From contig CASIAP010000004.1 in the NCBI GenBank assembly GCA_949372645.1, positions 124,001-188,000 of the forward strand: a DNA stretch of 64,000 nt, given 5' to 3'. This stretch comes from Candidatus Poseidoniaceae archaeon. Lineage in GTDB: Archaea; Thermoplasmatota; Poseidoniia; Poseidoniales; Poseidoniaceae. Below are positions 16,828 to 25,704 of this stretch, in pieces. A program made the translations under genes and the position numbers. The notes under the pieces are model-generated. The model searched no databases. It saw only the letters and a list, made by a program, of their open reading frames with translations, and had not been told where the DNA came from. Position 1 is the first letter of the stretch; each line of letters begins with the position of its first letter.

Positions 16828-17308
16828 ACCTTGCCCTCGCAGGGGTATCCTTCAAGACTTTCGCCCTCTACGACTGTTTGTGCGCATAGATGACCCACTT
16901 TGGCCAGTCGTGCGAGAAACTTCTCGACAAATTTTGAGGAGTGGTGATTTACATCTTGAACTTCCAATTGAATTCAAAAAAGAGATGGAGGGTCTTCTCT
17001 TGGAAATGAGTGATTACCAACCAGCAAAAATTGTATATCCTTCATTTAATACTACCTTGCGTGATGATGTTCGCATCTATCAAAGAGGACAAGAAAGTGG
17101 TGCATTTCATCTAATTGGATATATTGGAATGCTTGAGCCCGAACCGGGAGTAAGATGGATTAAAATGCCAATGCATCAAGGATGGAAAGAAGTTATTTCG
17201 GCATGTCATGATTTGCATGTGGCAGGATATCCTGGATGTATTGGTTGCGGTGGACCAAATTCCGAATTACCTTGGGATGAATCGAAATCCCGATCCCGGC
17301 TACATTAG
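16820..17308 (+). CDS. Hypothetical protein
   Basis: Soluble protein of up to 162 residues that I do not recognise. The longest frame starts at ATG 16820, eight bases inside the divergent pyrD start, so a GTG at 16880 (142 residues) is more plausible; neither has a clear ribosome site. The sequence has an alpha-rich N-terminal half (VRETSRQILRSGDLHLELPIEFKKEMEG-type pattern in pieces), a beta-rich middle, and near the end GCIGCGG, a CxxC that could hold metal or disulfide. There is no membrane segment. It ends about 105 bases before the topoisomerase gene. Confidence 0.6.
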   Translation: MPIPCPRRGILQDFRPLRLFVRIDDPLWPVVRETSRQILRSGDLHLELPIEFKKEMEGLLLEMSDYQPAKIVYPSFNTTLRDDVRIYQRGQESGAFHLIGYIGMLEPEPGVRWIKMPMHQGWKEVISACHDLHVAGYPGCIGCGGPNSELPWDESKSRSRLH

Positions 17309-17413
17309 AATAAGTTATCTTCTTTGGTTTTTCTTCTACAGATACAAGAGTATCTGTTCATCGACCTCGGAAATAAGAGAGTTCAAGTAGCCTCGTCGGT
17401 CGCATGTTAATTC

Positions 17414-20161
17414 ATGAGCGTCGTCATTGTTGCCGAGAAACCAAGTGTAGCCAATGACATTGCACAAGTTCTCGGAGCATCATCGAAAACAGATACACAC
17501 TGGGAAGGGAATGGAATTATTGTCACCTGGGCAATTGGCCATTTATTGCAACTCAAGTACATGGATGATTATGATGAAGCATTCAAGGATTGGAGAAAAA
17601 CGATCGACCGCTTACCGTATATTCCAGAATCATTTGAGTACAAACCAATTGGTGGACGAGGTAAGAAACAACTTTCTGCTATTACAAAACTTATCAAATC
17701 AAAGGATGTTACTGAAATCGTGAATGCTTGTGACGCTGCAAGGGAAGGAGAATTAATCTTTCGAACTATTATTCAACACACTAAATCTAAAGTGAAAAGT
17801 TCACGTATGTGGCTTCAATCAATGACGAAGGATTCGATTCAACAAGCTTGGAATGAGCGATTGGATGGAGAAGAATACTCGGCACTCAGAGATGCTGCTT
17901 ATTCACGGTCGGAAGCAGACTGGATTATTGGAATGAACGGTTCACGAATTGCAAATTCGTTTTTACCGCGTAAGAAGAACGAACGCGTCGCTATTTCACT
18001 CGGTCGTGTTCAAACAGCAACATTGGCAATGATCGTTGAGCATGAATTGAAAGTTTTGGGCCACAGTCCGTTGCCGTATTGGCAACTCGAGGCTGTCTTC
18101 AAATCAGGCGATGCTGAATGGAAAGGACGTTGGGAACGTAACAATCACGTCGATGACCCTGACCAACCAGATTACAAATCACACCGAATCATTGAGCAAT
18201 CAGAACATGACCATTTGCATGCGATTCTCAAATCTGATGCAAAGGCGAGTGTAAAACAAAACCAGCGCGATTCTGTGGAGAAACCGCCATTGAACTTTGA
18301 CCTTACAAGTCTTCAAAGAGAAGCAAACAACATTTTCAGTTGGTCTGCAAAGAAAACTCTTGGAGTTGCTCAAGATTTGTATGATTCATTCAAATTAACA
18401 ACATACCCGCGTACAGATTCTCGACATTTACCTGAAGATATGCATGAACAAATTTCCAAGACAATACGACAACTTGGTGCTCAAGGCGAATATAATGTTC
18501 ACTCTACACGTATCGTTGATGATGGGATGAAAAATGCTGGAAGAAATTTTGATAACTCTAAAGTAAGCGACCACTTTGCCATAATTCCAACTGGAAAAAT
18601 ACCAGAAGGCAATTTGAACTCAGACCACACACGCCTCTACGATCTTATCGTCCGAACATTCCTTGCATCTTGGCATCCCGAAGCAACATGGGATGTGCAA
18701 AAGCGAACAGCTACCCTTGATGGTGAAAATTTCACTAAGGAGTCTCGAACAATCAAGGTAGAAGGATGGCGTGCTGTTCGTCCAAAGAAGCAATCACTAC
18801 CGGAAGGGTGGAATGTCCTCCCGAGTAACCCCTGTGATGGCTCTATTGAATCCTTTGAATTTTCAGAAGAAAAATCAAAACCTAAAGGGCGTTTGAAGGA
18901 AGCTGGACTCCTGCGATTAATGGAGCATGCAGGTAAACAGATTGATGATGAATCATTGGCTGAAGCAATAAAAGACAAAGGTCTTGGAACGCCTGCTACT
19001 CGAGCTGACACGATTGAAAAGCTGGTAGATCGTGGTTATATTCAACGTTCACGTGGAGGCAGTATAAGTGCAACAGCACATGGAATTCGAATCATTGACG
19101 TGTTAAGGAAAATCCCTGTTGAGTGGATCACTTCACCTGAAATGACTGGTGAAATGGAATCCTCTCTGCTTCGAGTTCAACGTGGAGAAGAACCTCGAGA
19201 GAACTACATGAATGCAGTGATTAAGCAAACAACAGTAATGGTTGAGAGAATTAAAAACCACGACCGGTCAGAATTGTACATTAATGAACCTTCAATAGGG
19301 GAATGTCTGATTTGTAAATGTAAAATTATCGAAACGACATTGACCTATCAATGTGAAAAGAATGAAGGTCGAGATAAAGGATGTTCATTTGTGTTCTGGA
19401 AGGACACCTCCGGGAGATGGTTCGATCAACCAACCGCTATGCGCCTCGTCGAAAATCGACAATTAGATGATTTACACGGCTTTTTTAACCGCTCAGGAGA
19501 ACCCTATATTGCATCAATTAAACTTACTGATGATGGGAAAGTCGAATTTATTGGCGGTGGTGAATCATCATCCGATGCATCAGATGAGGAAGTCTGCCCA
19601 TGCCCAGCATGTGAACATGGCACGATTCGGATTGGTCAAACAATGTATGCATGTGACCATGACGATTGTAAATTCCGTGGAGTTTCTAAGGAAATGTGTA
19701 AGCGACCAATTTCTCCTGAAGAAGCAAAATACATTCTTGCGAATGGAAAGTCGGAATTACTTGAAGACTTTATTTCGAAGCGAGGCCGTCCTTTCAAGGC
19801 ATTTCTCGTCCGTGATAACAATCGTATCAAATTTGAATTCCCACCTCGAGAGGCTGCAGCAGATGCAACTCGATTCTCAATTGTCGAGGGTGTTGTCGGC
19901 ATTTGTCCAACACACAAGGTAAATATCATTGAAACTGAAACGCATTATCAACCTGAAGAGGGTTCAAGTGGTTGTACAATTCAAATATTGAGAGAGATCT
20001 CGAAAAGGGAAATCACACGGGATGAGGCAAAGGTACTCATCGAAAAGAGAGAAATTGGACCATATGATGATTTTATCTCGAAAAAGACTGAACGTGAATT
20101 CTCTTCGAAGTTGTATCTCAAGAAGAACGAATCTATTGGATATAAATTCGCAAAGCGCTGA
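17414..20161 (+). CDS. topB: Type IA DNA topoisomerase, TopB (topoisomerase III) like
   Basis: Cuts and passes single strands to relax or decatenate DNA. 915 residues. The N-terminal TOPRIM domain has VAEKPSVA and ACDAAREGELIFR (the acidic Mg site), with WAIGHLL between. The active-site Tyr331 is in TYPRTDSRHLP. SLGRVQTATL and GLGTPATRADTIEKL are conserved core motifs. Past residue 630 come cysteine clusters for zinc (CLICKC...C...C, CPCPACEHG...C...C) and then tandem topoisomerase C-terminal repeats of the form LLEDFISKRGRPFKA and YDDFISKKTEREF. These repeats are typical of bacterial TopB and topA-like enzymes. It begins after a 105-base gap from the previous gene. Confidence 0.92.
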   Translation: MSVVIVAEKPSVANDIAQVLGASSKTDTHWEGNGIIVTWAIGHLLQLKYMDDYDEAFKDWRKTIDRLPYIPESFEYKPIGGRGKKQLSAITKLIKSKDVTEIVNACDAAREGELIFRTIIQHTKSKVKSSRMWLQSMTKDSIQQAWNERLDGEEYSALRDAAYSRSEADWIIGMNGSRIANSFLPRKKNERVAISLGRVQTATLAMIVEHELKVLGHSPLPYWQLEAVFKSGDAEWKGRWERNNHVDDPDQPDYKSHRIIEQSEHDHLHAILKSDAKASVKQNQRDSVEKPPLNFDLTSLQREANNIFSWSAKKTLGVAQDLYDSFKLTTYPRTDSRHLPEDMHEQISKTIRQLGAQGEYNVHSTRIVDDGMKNAGRNFDNSKVSDHFAIIPTGKIPEGNLNSDHTRLYDLIVRTFLASWHPEATWDVQKRTATLDGENFTKESRTIKVEGWRAVRPKKQSLPEGWNVLPSNPCDGSIESFEFSEEKSKPKGRLKEAGLLRLMEHAGKQIDDESLAEAIKDKGLGTPATRADTIEKLVDRGYIQRSRGGSISATAHGIRIIDVLRKIPVEWITSPEMTGEMESSLLRVQRGEEPRENYMNAVIKQTTVMVERIKNHDRSELYINEPSIGECLICKCKIIETTLTYQCEKNEGRDKGCSFVFWKDTSGRWFDQPTAMRLVENRQLDDLHGFFNRSGEPYIASIKLTDDGKVEFIGGGESSSDASDEEVCPCPACEHGTIRIGQTMYACDHDDCKFRGVSKEMCKRPISPEEAKYILANGKSELLEDFISKRGRPFKAFLVRDNNRIKFEFPPREAAADATRFSIVEGVVGICPTHKVNIIETETHYQPEEGSSGCTIQILREISKREITRDEAKVLIEKREIGPYDDFISKKTEREFSSKLYLKKNESIGYKFAKR

Positions 20162-20225
20162 GAACTGATACTTTCAAGCCAAGACATACCGAAGGTTGAT
20201 GTCCAACCGACACCGGACATGAATC

Positions 20226-21440
20226 ATGAAGCAGTCCGATTGGGATGTCATCATCGTGGGCGCCGGCCCTACGGGTGGACGTACTGCGACACATTTGGCT
20301 TCGTTGGGACACCGAGTATTGATGCTCGAAGAGCACAGTGAAATTGGACGCCCCTTCCAATGTGCTGGACTGGTCACTCCAAAAGCACTCCATGAAGTTG
20401 GGCTTTTTGACTCGGTTCTCGAAGAAATTGATGGGGCACGCATTCATGGCCCGAGTGGTACTTTAGTGCCGGTTGGAACTGAAGGAAAACTCAGAACCTA
20501 TGTCGTCTGTAGAAAAAAGTTCGATCAAGGTGTTGTTCAGCAAGCAATGGAATCAGGAGCTTCACTATGGCTTAACTCACAACCTCGTTCCGCAGATGTC
20601 ACTTCGGAGAGGGTTACACTTTTGATTGATTCAAATGGTGAAGATATTACGCTCAATTGTAAATTACTCATTGGTTGTGATGGAGCTCACAGTTGGACAC
20701 GTCGAACATTCAAAATGGGGCGTCCAAAAGAAATGATGATTGGTTTTCAAGCTGAAGTATTGGGATATAAGGGTAAAGATCGTTGGCTTGAAATGTTCAG
20801 CGGCTCGGCTATAGCCCCTGGCTTTTTTGCATGGGTAATTCCATCTGGTTTTGGAAGCCATCGAATAGGGATCTGGTCAACTCCCGAGCGATTAAATGGT
20901 CGAAGTGTTGAACAATGCTACGATGATTTACTACAAAACCCGTTGTGGGAGGAAAAATTCCAGGGAATCAAAGAGATTGCACGATTTTGCGGTCCAATTC
21001 CAAGCGGTATGGTAAAGAAAACGGTTGGAAATCGTGTGATGCTTCTTGGTGATGCTGCAGGAATGGCCAAACCGACTACTGGGGGCGGAATTGGCCCGGG
21101 ATTTAAGCAAATAAAGGGTATTCTTGGACCGTTGAGTCAAGCTATTTTAGACGACGATTTATCGGAAAAGAATCTCAAGAAAATTACTTCAAAGCACTTT
21201 CAAATGATGAAAAAAGACCAAGATAAAGCCCGATCATTGAGGAATTTATTGGTCAGTGATGCAAACGACAAGGAATTGGATAAGCATTTTGAGAACTTTG
21301 CCGACCCCAATGTGCTCGAATTAATAAACGAAATTGGCGATATCGAAAAACCAGTTCCACTTGGTTTGGCATTGCTGAAAAAAGTCCCTGCTTTTCGCCT
21401 TTTGGCCCTTAAAGCAGGCACTCGTCTCTTATTCAGATAG
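20226..21440 (+). CDS. Geranylgeranyl reductase family FAD enzyme
   Basis: Flavoenzyme of the geranylgeranyl reductase family, which saturates the isoprenoid chains of archaeal membrane lipids (digeranylgeranylglycerophospholipid reductase in known cases). 404 residues. FAD site GAGPTGGRTA near residue 12, then CAGLVTP (the cysteine loop of the family), FFAWVIPSG (the substrate-channel YxWxFPxG variant, here with FAWVIP) and GDAAGMAKPTTGGGIGPG for the second FAD contact. No membrane helix. A related plant-type GGR reducing chlorophyll side chains is less likely in this setting. It is followed 11 bases later by a membrane protein and probably shares its transcript. Confidence 0.88.
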   Translation: MKQSDWDVIIVGAGPTGGRTATHLASLGHRVLMLEEHSEIGRPFQCAGLVTPKALHEVGLFDSVLEEIDGARIHGPSGTLVPVGTEGKLRTYVVCRKKFDQGVVQQAMESGASLWLNSQPRSADVTSERVTLLIDSNGEDITLNCKLLIGCDGAHSWTRRTFKMGRPKEMMIGFQAEVLGYKGKDRWLEMFSGSAIAPGFFAWVIPSGFGSHRIGIWSTPERLNGRSVEQCYDDLLQNPLWEEKFQGIKEIARFCGPIPSGMVKKTVGNRVMLLGDAAGMAKPTTGGGIGPGFKQIKGILGPLSQAILDDDLSEKNLKKITSKHFQMMKKDQDKARSLRNLLVSDANDKELDKHFENFADPNVLELINEIGDIEKPVPLGLALLKKVPAFRLLALKAGTRLLFR

Positions 21441-21451
21441 GTTGTAATCTT

Positions 21452-22600
21452 ATGTCTAAATTACAACTTGAACAACGAATTCGGTTTCCACCGTTTGAAT
21501 CATACAGATTCATTCCCTCTGGACTACCAATTGCGAAGAACACAATTGATCTTGAAAGTGGAAATAAAGAGGAATTATTGGAAACTTTATCTAATCGTGT
21601 CCCAAGTTTTCGGCTCGGTAGTGAAGACACTTGGATTATTGAACAAAGGTACCTCCTTGATGAAAAACCAATAGACGATTCACAAATTGAGCGTTCAAAT
21701 CATCTCCTCGAGAGCTCAAAAAAACCGTTAGCCGTCAATAAGCAGCGACAGGGGTGGTATCTCACCCCGAATCCAATCCATTCAGCAGTTCGTCGATTTA
21801 TTTCAAAAGCAGTAATTGTTCTGTTAATTGCACTTGGATACTTGTTCATCGAACCGGTTTTGAGTTCATATGGTATACCAGGAATTGGAACTGGAACGAT
21901 TCGAATCGGTTTACTTGATTATCCCATTTTGGCGGTGGTTATTCTCCCACTTCTTTTTTCACCACTCGCATTACGTGTTGGTGCAAACCTTGCAGACTTA
22001 GTCCAACAACAAAATTTTGTTAAATCATCACCTGAAAGTCCAAACATCGAAATTATTGAAGAACCGTCTGCAGGTAAACCCTTGCGATTAAAAATTCAAC
22101 TACCCGAAATTCGAGAGGATTGGGGGAAGATCGACGTTACTTGGAGGGTCGGTGCCCTTTCACCTGCTCGTGAAAAAATATTCAGTTCACTCGGGCACCA
22201 AGTTTCAAAGCAACCCCCCCCCGGACTCACAACTGAATTGCCGCACCATTGGGAAGTTGGACTTGATGATGGTACAGGTGGTGGAGAAGAGGCACCAATG
22301 GAACGTCATGAAGTTAAGGGAGGACTTTTTCTTCGACCAATGCGTATCATGGAGTTTGGTGGCAAGAGCGAATTTAAGGATGAAGAAATCATTTTAGAAG
22401 CTCCAACGTTAAATTGGCCTGGAACCGTATCGTCAGAGCTCATTCGAATTCATTGGGAGGTCATTGTGAGTATAAAACGACAAAAAGGGGGTCCATTATT
22501 GTGGGTGCTTCCATTGGCGGTTCATCATCCAAAGCGAAGTTCACTGATTGAAAAGCCACCTACAAATGATGGGAGAACCGAATCGAATTTGGTCAATTAA
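21452..22600 (+). CDS. Hypothetical membrane protein
   Basis: 382 residues, no family recognised. A soluble N-terminal part (1-110) is followed by two hydrophobic helices near 112-130 and 150-175, then a C-terminal domain of about 200 residues rich in beta strands (EEPSAGKPLRLKIQLPE, IDVTWRVG, TVSSELIRIHWEVIVSI). The last looks like an immunoglobulin or arrestin-like sandwich, by pattern only. It starts 11 bases after the geranylgeranyl reductase with AGGTTG as ribosome site. The stop lies 39 bases before the PNGase F-like gene. A role in the cell envelope is a guess. Confidence 0.7.
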   Translation: MSKLQLEQRIRFPPFESYRFIPSGLPIAKNTIDLESGNKEELLETLSNRVPSFRLGSEDTWIIEQRYLLDEKPIDDSQIERSNHLLESSKKPLAVNKQRQGWYLTPNPIHSAVRRFISKAVIVLLIALGYLFIEPVLSSYGIPGIGTGTIRIGLLDYPILAVVILPLLFSPLALRVGANLADLVQQQNFVKSSPESPNIEIIEEPSAGKPLRLKIQLPEIREDWGKIDVTWRVGALSPAREKIFSSLGHQVSKQPPPGLTTELPHHWEVGLDDGTGGGEEAPMERHEVKGGLFLRPMRIMEFGGKSEFKDEEIILEAPTLNWPGTVSSELIRIHWEVIVSIKRQKGGPLLWVLPLAVHHPKRSSLIEKPPTNDGRTESNLVN

Positions 22601-22639
22601 GACAACACATTCAAGTCTTGTATTCGTCCTCTATGAAAC

Positions 22640-25600
22640 ATGCAAAGGGGTTCTTTCGCTGCTCTTTTTTTCACCGCACTGATGGTTTTGTCTGGTTGTT
22701 TCGGTTCTGTAGACTCAAGTGAAGATGGAAAAGAGATTGAGGAGCCACAAGTAAAGACTGTTTTGTTAGCAGCAGAATGGGGCATTCTTCCGGAATCAAT
22801 TCAACTTGATGGGAATCCTGTTCAACTCGCAATATCAGTGGAGAGTGATGCTGAGGATTGGTCTGCTCGACCTCTAATCTTCTCGCCACATAACGAAGCG
22901 CTTACGACATTGGAATGGGTAAAGTCTCCCCAGGGTTTACTGTTAACTTTTACACCTACGACGATTGGTAATTATTCAATTCAAGTGGACTTTATTGCGA
23001 TAAATTATTCTGAGTTCATGGACCCACAGCCAAAAGTTCTCGAACATACAATCAGTGTACTTGCTCCAAACGAAGATGCACCAATACTTTCGGCACCTGT
23101 CCTACTTTCATTAGATGAACCCACCGTAGTTTGGTTTGAAGGAAGTGTAAACCACAGCGCCCTATCGACCTGTACATTACAGATAAACTACGGTGTAGGA
23201 TTGAGTAAATCGGGTAATGTCAAGGACGATGGAACTTGGAAAGTACTTCTTGACCTTTCAGATATGGACGATGTTTTGGAAATCCAAACGGTCGTTGAAT
23301 GCGGCGAATATTCTCGGATAAGTGACACTGTTACGACACAAATACGTTTCGAATATTCTGGTGATGATCCTGACGGTGACGGCATACCTGGATTAGAAGA
23401 TCAATGTCCCAATGGCTATGGAGAGGCCGATGGATGGAAATCATCAATTTCAAGTGACAAAGACAATGATGGATGCCATGACTTTGTGGAGGATTTGGAT
23501 GATGATAACGATGGTATACTGGATCTTTTTGACCTCTGCCCTACAACTTTTGGATGGGTGAGCACCCTCGATGCTGACTATGATTCTGATGGATGTCATG
23601 ATACTGAAAATGATGATGATGACGACAATGATGGAATCTTAGATTCTTACGATTCTTGTCCAAAGGGGATGTTGAACTGGACTTCAACTACCTTCAGTGA
23701 TTGGGATGGCGATGGCTGTTCAAACATAGATGAGGATGATGACGATGATAATGATGGTCTTTTTGATCTTCATGATACATGTTCGAAAGGATTGAGAAAT
23801 TGGGAGCGCAACGCTTCATTAGACTATGATGATGATGGGTGCCATGATGAAATCGAAGATGTTGATGATGATGGAGATGGGGTATTGGATGTCAATGCAA
23901 CAGGGTTTCCACTTGATGAATGCCCAAAGACTCCACTTAATTCGACTCAAGTCAATGAAGTTGGATGTGCTGCAATTGAAAGAGACACTGATGCCGATGG
24001 AATAAGCGATTTTTCCGACCAATGTCCTGGAACCCCTTCAGGAATTTCAGTGAATATTGTCGGTTGTGCAGATTTGGATGATGATGGTGTTTTTGCGAAT
24101 GTCGACATTTGTCCAAATTCACCAGATAGATGGACTATTGATTCACAGGGTTGTGCCATTGTTCAAACTCCGATTAGTTGGACAAGTGGCTCAACTGTAA
24201 CAGGACCGATGCAAATCGTTCCACAATTCACAGTTCCTACCTTGGATGGAACCTATTATTTCCAACAAGAATGGACTGGATATGACATCTATTACTTCTT
24301 GTTCAAATATACAGATTCGAGTGGTAACTCGAATTATGCAACATGGGGTCAAAGCCCTGGACCGTTTATCAGAGGACTACCAGATAACGTTCATTTGTTC
24401 TTCGGTTCATTTGATACAACCTATCACAGTGATATTGTAAATCAAAAAGCAGCCGTTGAGAATGCTCTCAATCCAAATGAAGAAATTGCATGGGAAGGAA
24501 GAATCCACTACATTGACCAAAAAGCGAGCAGTATATCCGGTGGATTAGGTCAAATGATTTCCAACATTAATTCTCCGATGTACATGGGTATCGATCGTTT
24601 CCAAATGGCACGTGAAACTGGATCTTTGTATGCATGGACCAGTTCGAATTACGATCCACAACATCTCATTCATGAACCTCATCAATGGAACGCTGAGTTT
24701 CCTGTTGAAATTCGAAGACATGACCCCGGTATTAAAGAGGTTACTGCACTGAATTTTTTGCGACACACAGGTGGATGGGGAGGTGGATTTACTACAACGA
24801 CCAATGTCGTGTTCCCAAGTAATCTTACTGATTACGATACACTTGAAGTCTATCATGAACATGCATGTGATGAACGCTCTAATCGGTATCAAAAGTCTGA
24901 TGGAACCGATGGAGGTTGCCATGAATGGGATTTCGAAGCAAACCTTCGTATCTGTGACCGAGACAATGCATCTTTATGCGGTACAGAATTCATGCGTTGG
25001 ATTACCACCTATGGACGTGAAGGAAAATGGTTGACCGATATTTCTCCGTATCTTTTTATGCTTGAAAATGATGATAATCGTACATTGAAGTATCGAGGTG
25101 CAAATAGGGGGGACCTAACGGTCACTTTCCTTTTGAGCAATTGGAACAGTGGCCTTCGTGGGCAAAGTGCAGACTTTGCATTTACGGGTGGGCAATTTGA
25201 TGGAACCTATAATGACCTTACGAAGTACACACGTGACCTCAATTTTACAGTCCCGTCATGGGCAGATAAAGTCGAAATCGTTGCTACAATTACAGGCCAT
25301 GGATTCGGTAAGGATAATCAAAACTGTGCAGAATTTTGTGATCACCAGCACCACTACTATCTCAATGGCTTTTCAACCTATGAATGGCACCCTATCATAC
25401 ATGACCAGTCAGGTGAAGGATGCGAAAAGGAAGTCAATAATGGAGTTGTTGCAAACCAATACGGTTCGTGGCCTTATGGACGTGCTGGATGGTGCGCTGG
25501 GCAAGATGTGAAGCAATGGACGTTTGACATCACGAGTTGGAGTGATATGAACGGCGGTGTGAACCACCTAACTTACAGAGGACTGTTCAATGGCCAGGAA

Positions 25601-25690
25601 TACTCTCCCTCGGATGGTATAGGTAACGGAGAACGGAATATTCACGCAGAAATATGGGTCGTATACTATAACGCTACAACCACAATATGA
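22640..25690 (+). CDS. TSP3-repeat lipoprotein with PNGase F-like domain
   Basis: Surface lipoprotein of 1016 residues. Signal peptide with lipobox LSGC (Cys20). Residues about 40-145 and 150-240 look like two beta-sandwich domains. Residues 244-505 are TSP3-type Ca-binding repeats (DxDxDG with paired Cys). Residues about 690-1016 resemble peptide-N-glycosidase F: the N-domain has YDTLEVYHEHACDE, GGCHEWDFEANLRICD (candidate Asp764) and RWITTYGREG; the C-domain has TGHGFGKDNQNCAEFC (candidate Glu898), HHYYLNG and GSWPYGRAGWCAGQD. PNGase F removes N-linked glycans from glycoproteins by amide cleavage. Residues 530-680 are not recognised. The catalytic residues are assigned by motif position only. 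Confidence 0.8.
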   Translation: MQRGSFAALFFTALMVLSGCFGSVDSSEDGKEIEEPQVKTVLLAAEWGILPESIQLDGNPVQLAISVESDAEDWSARPLIFSPHNEALTTLEWVKSPQGLLLTFTPTTIGNYSIQVDFIAINYSEFMDPQPKVLEHTISVLAPNEDAPILSAPVLLSLDEPTVVWFEGSVNHSALSTCTLQINYGVGLSKSGNVKDDGTWKVLLDLSDMDDVLEIQTVVECGEYSRISDTVTTQIRFEYSGDDPDGDGIPGLEDQCPNGYGEADGWKSSISSDKDNDGCHDFVEDLDDDNDGILDLFDLCPTTFGWVSTLDADYDSDGCHDTENDDDDDNDGILDSYDSCPKGMLNWTSTTFSDWDGDGCSNIDEDDDDDNDGLFDLHDTCSKGLRNWERNASLDYDDDGCHDEIEDVDDDGDGVLDVNATGFPLDECPKTPLNSTQVNEVGCAAIERDTDADGISDFSDQCPGTPSGISVNIVGCADLDDDGVFANVDICPNSPDRWTIDSQGCAIVQTPISWTSGSTVTGPMQIVPQFTVPTLDGTYYFQQEWTGYDIYYFLFKYTDSSGNSNYATWGQSPGPFIRGLPDNVHLFFGSFDTTYHSDIVNQKAAVENALNPNEEIAWEGRIHYIDQKASSISGGLGQMISNINSPMYMGIDRFQMARETGSLYAWTSSNYDPQHLIHEPHQWNAEFPVEIRRHDPGIKEVTALNFLRHTGGWGGGFTTTTNVVFPSNLTDYDTLEVYHEHACDERSNRYQKSDGTDGGCHEWDFEANLRICDRDNASLCGTEFMRWITTYGREGKWLTDISPYLFMLENDDNRTLKYRGANRGDLTVTFLLSNWNSGLRGQSADFAFTGGQFDGTYNDLTKYTRDLNFTVPSWADKVEIVATITGHGFGKDNQNCAEFCDHQHHYYLNGFSTYEWHPIIHDQSGEGCEKEVNNGVVANQYGSWPYGRAGWCAGQDVKQWTFDITSWSDMNGGVNHLTYRGLFNGQEYSPSDGIGNGERNIHAEIWVVYYNATTTI
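23369..24154 (+). repeat. TSP3-type Ca-binding repeat block (coding)
   Basis: Inside the PNGase F-like gene, seven or so imperfect units each code for aspartate-rich loops (DDDDDNDGI, DWDGDGC, DLDDDNDG) between pairs of Cys. At the DNA level this gives runs of GAT/GAC/AAT codons that look like a low-complexity tract. The loops bind calcium in thrombospondin. Confidence 0.75.
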
Positions 25691-25704
25691 ACATAACCTG
25701 CTCA

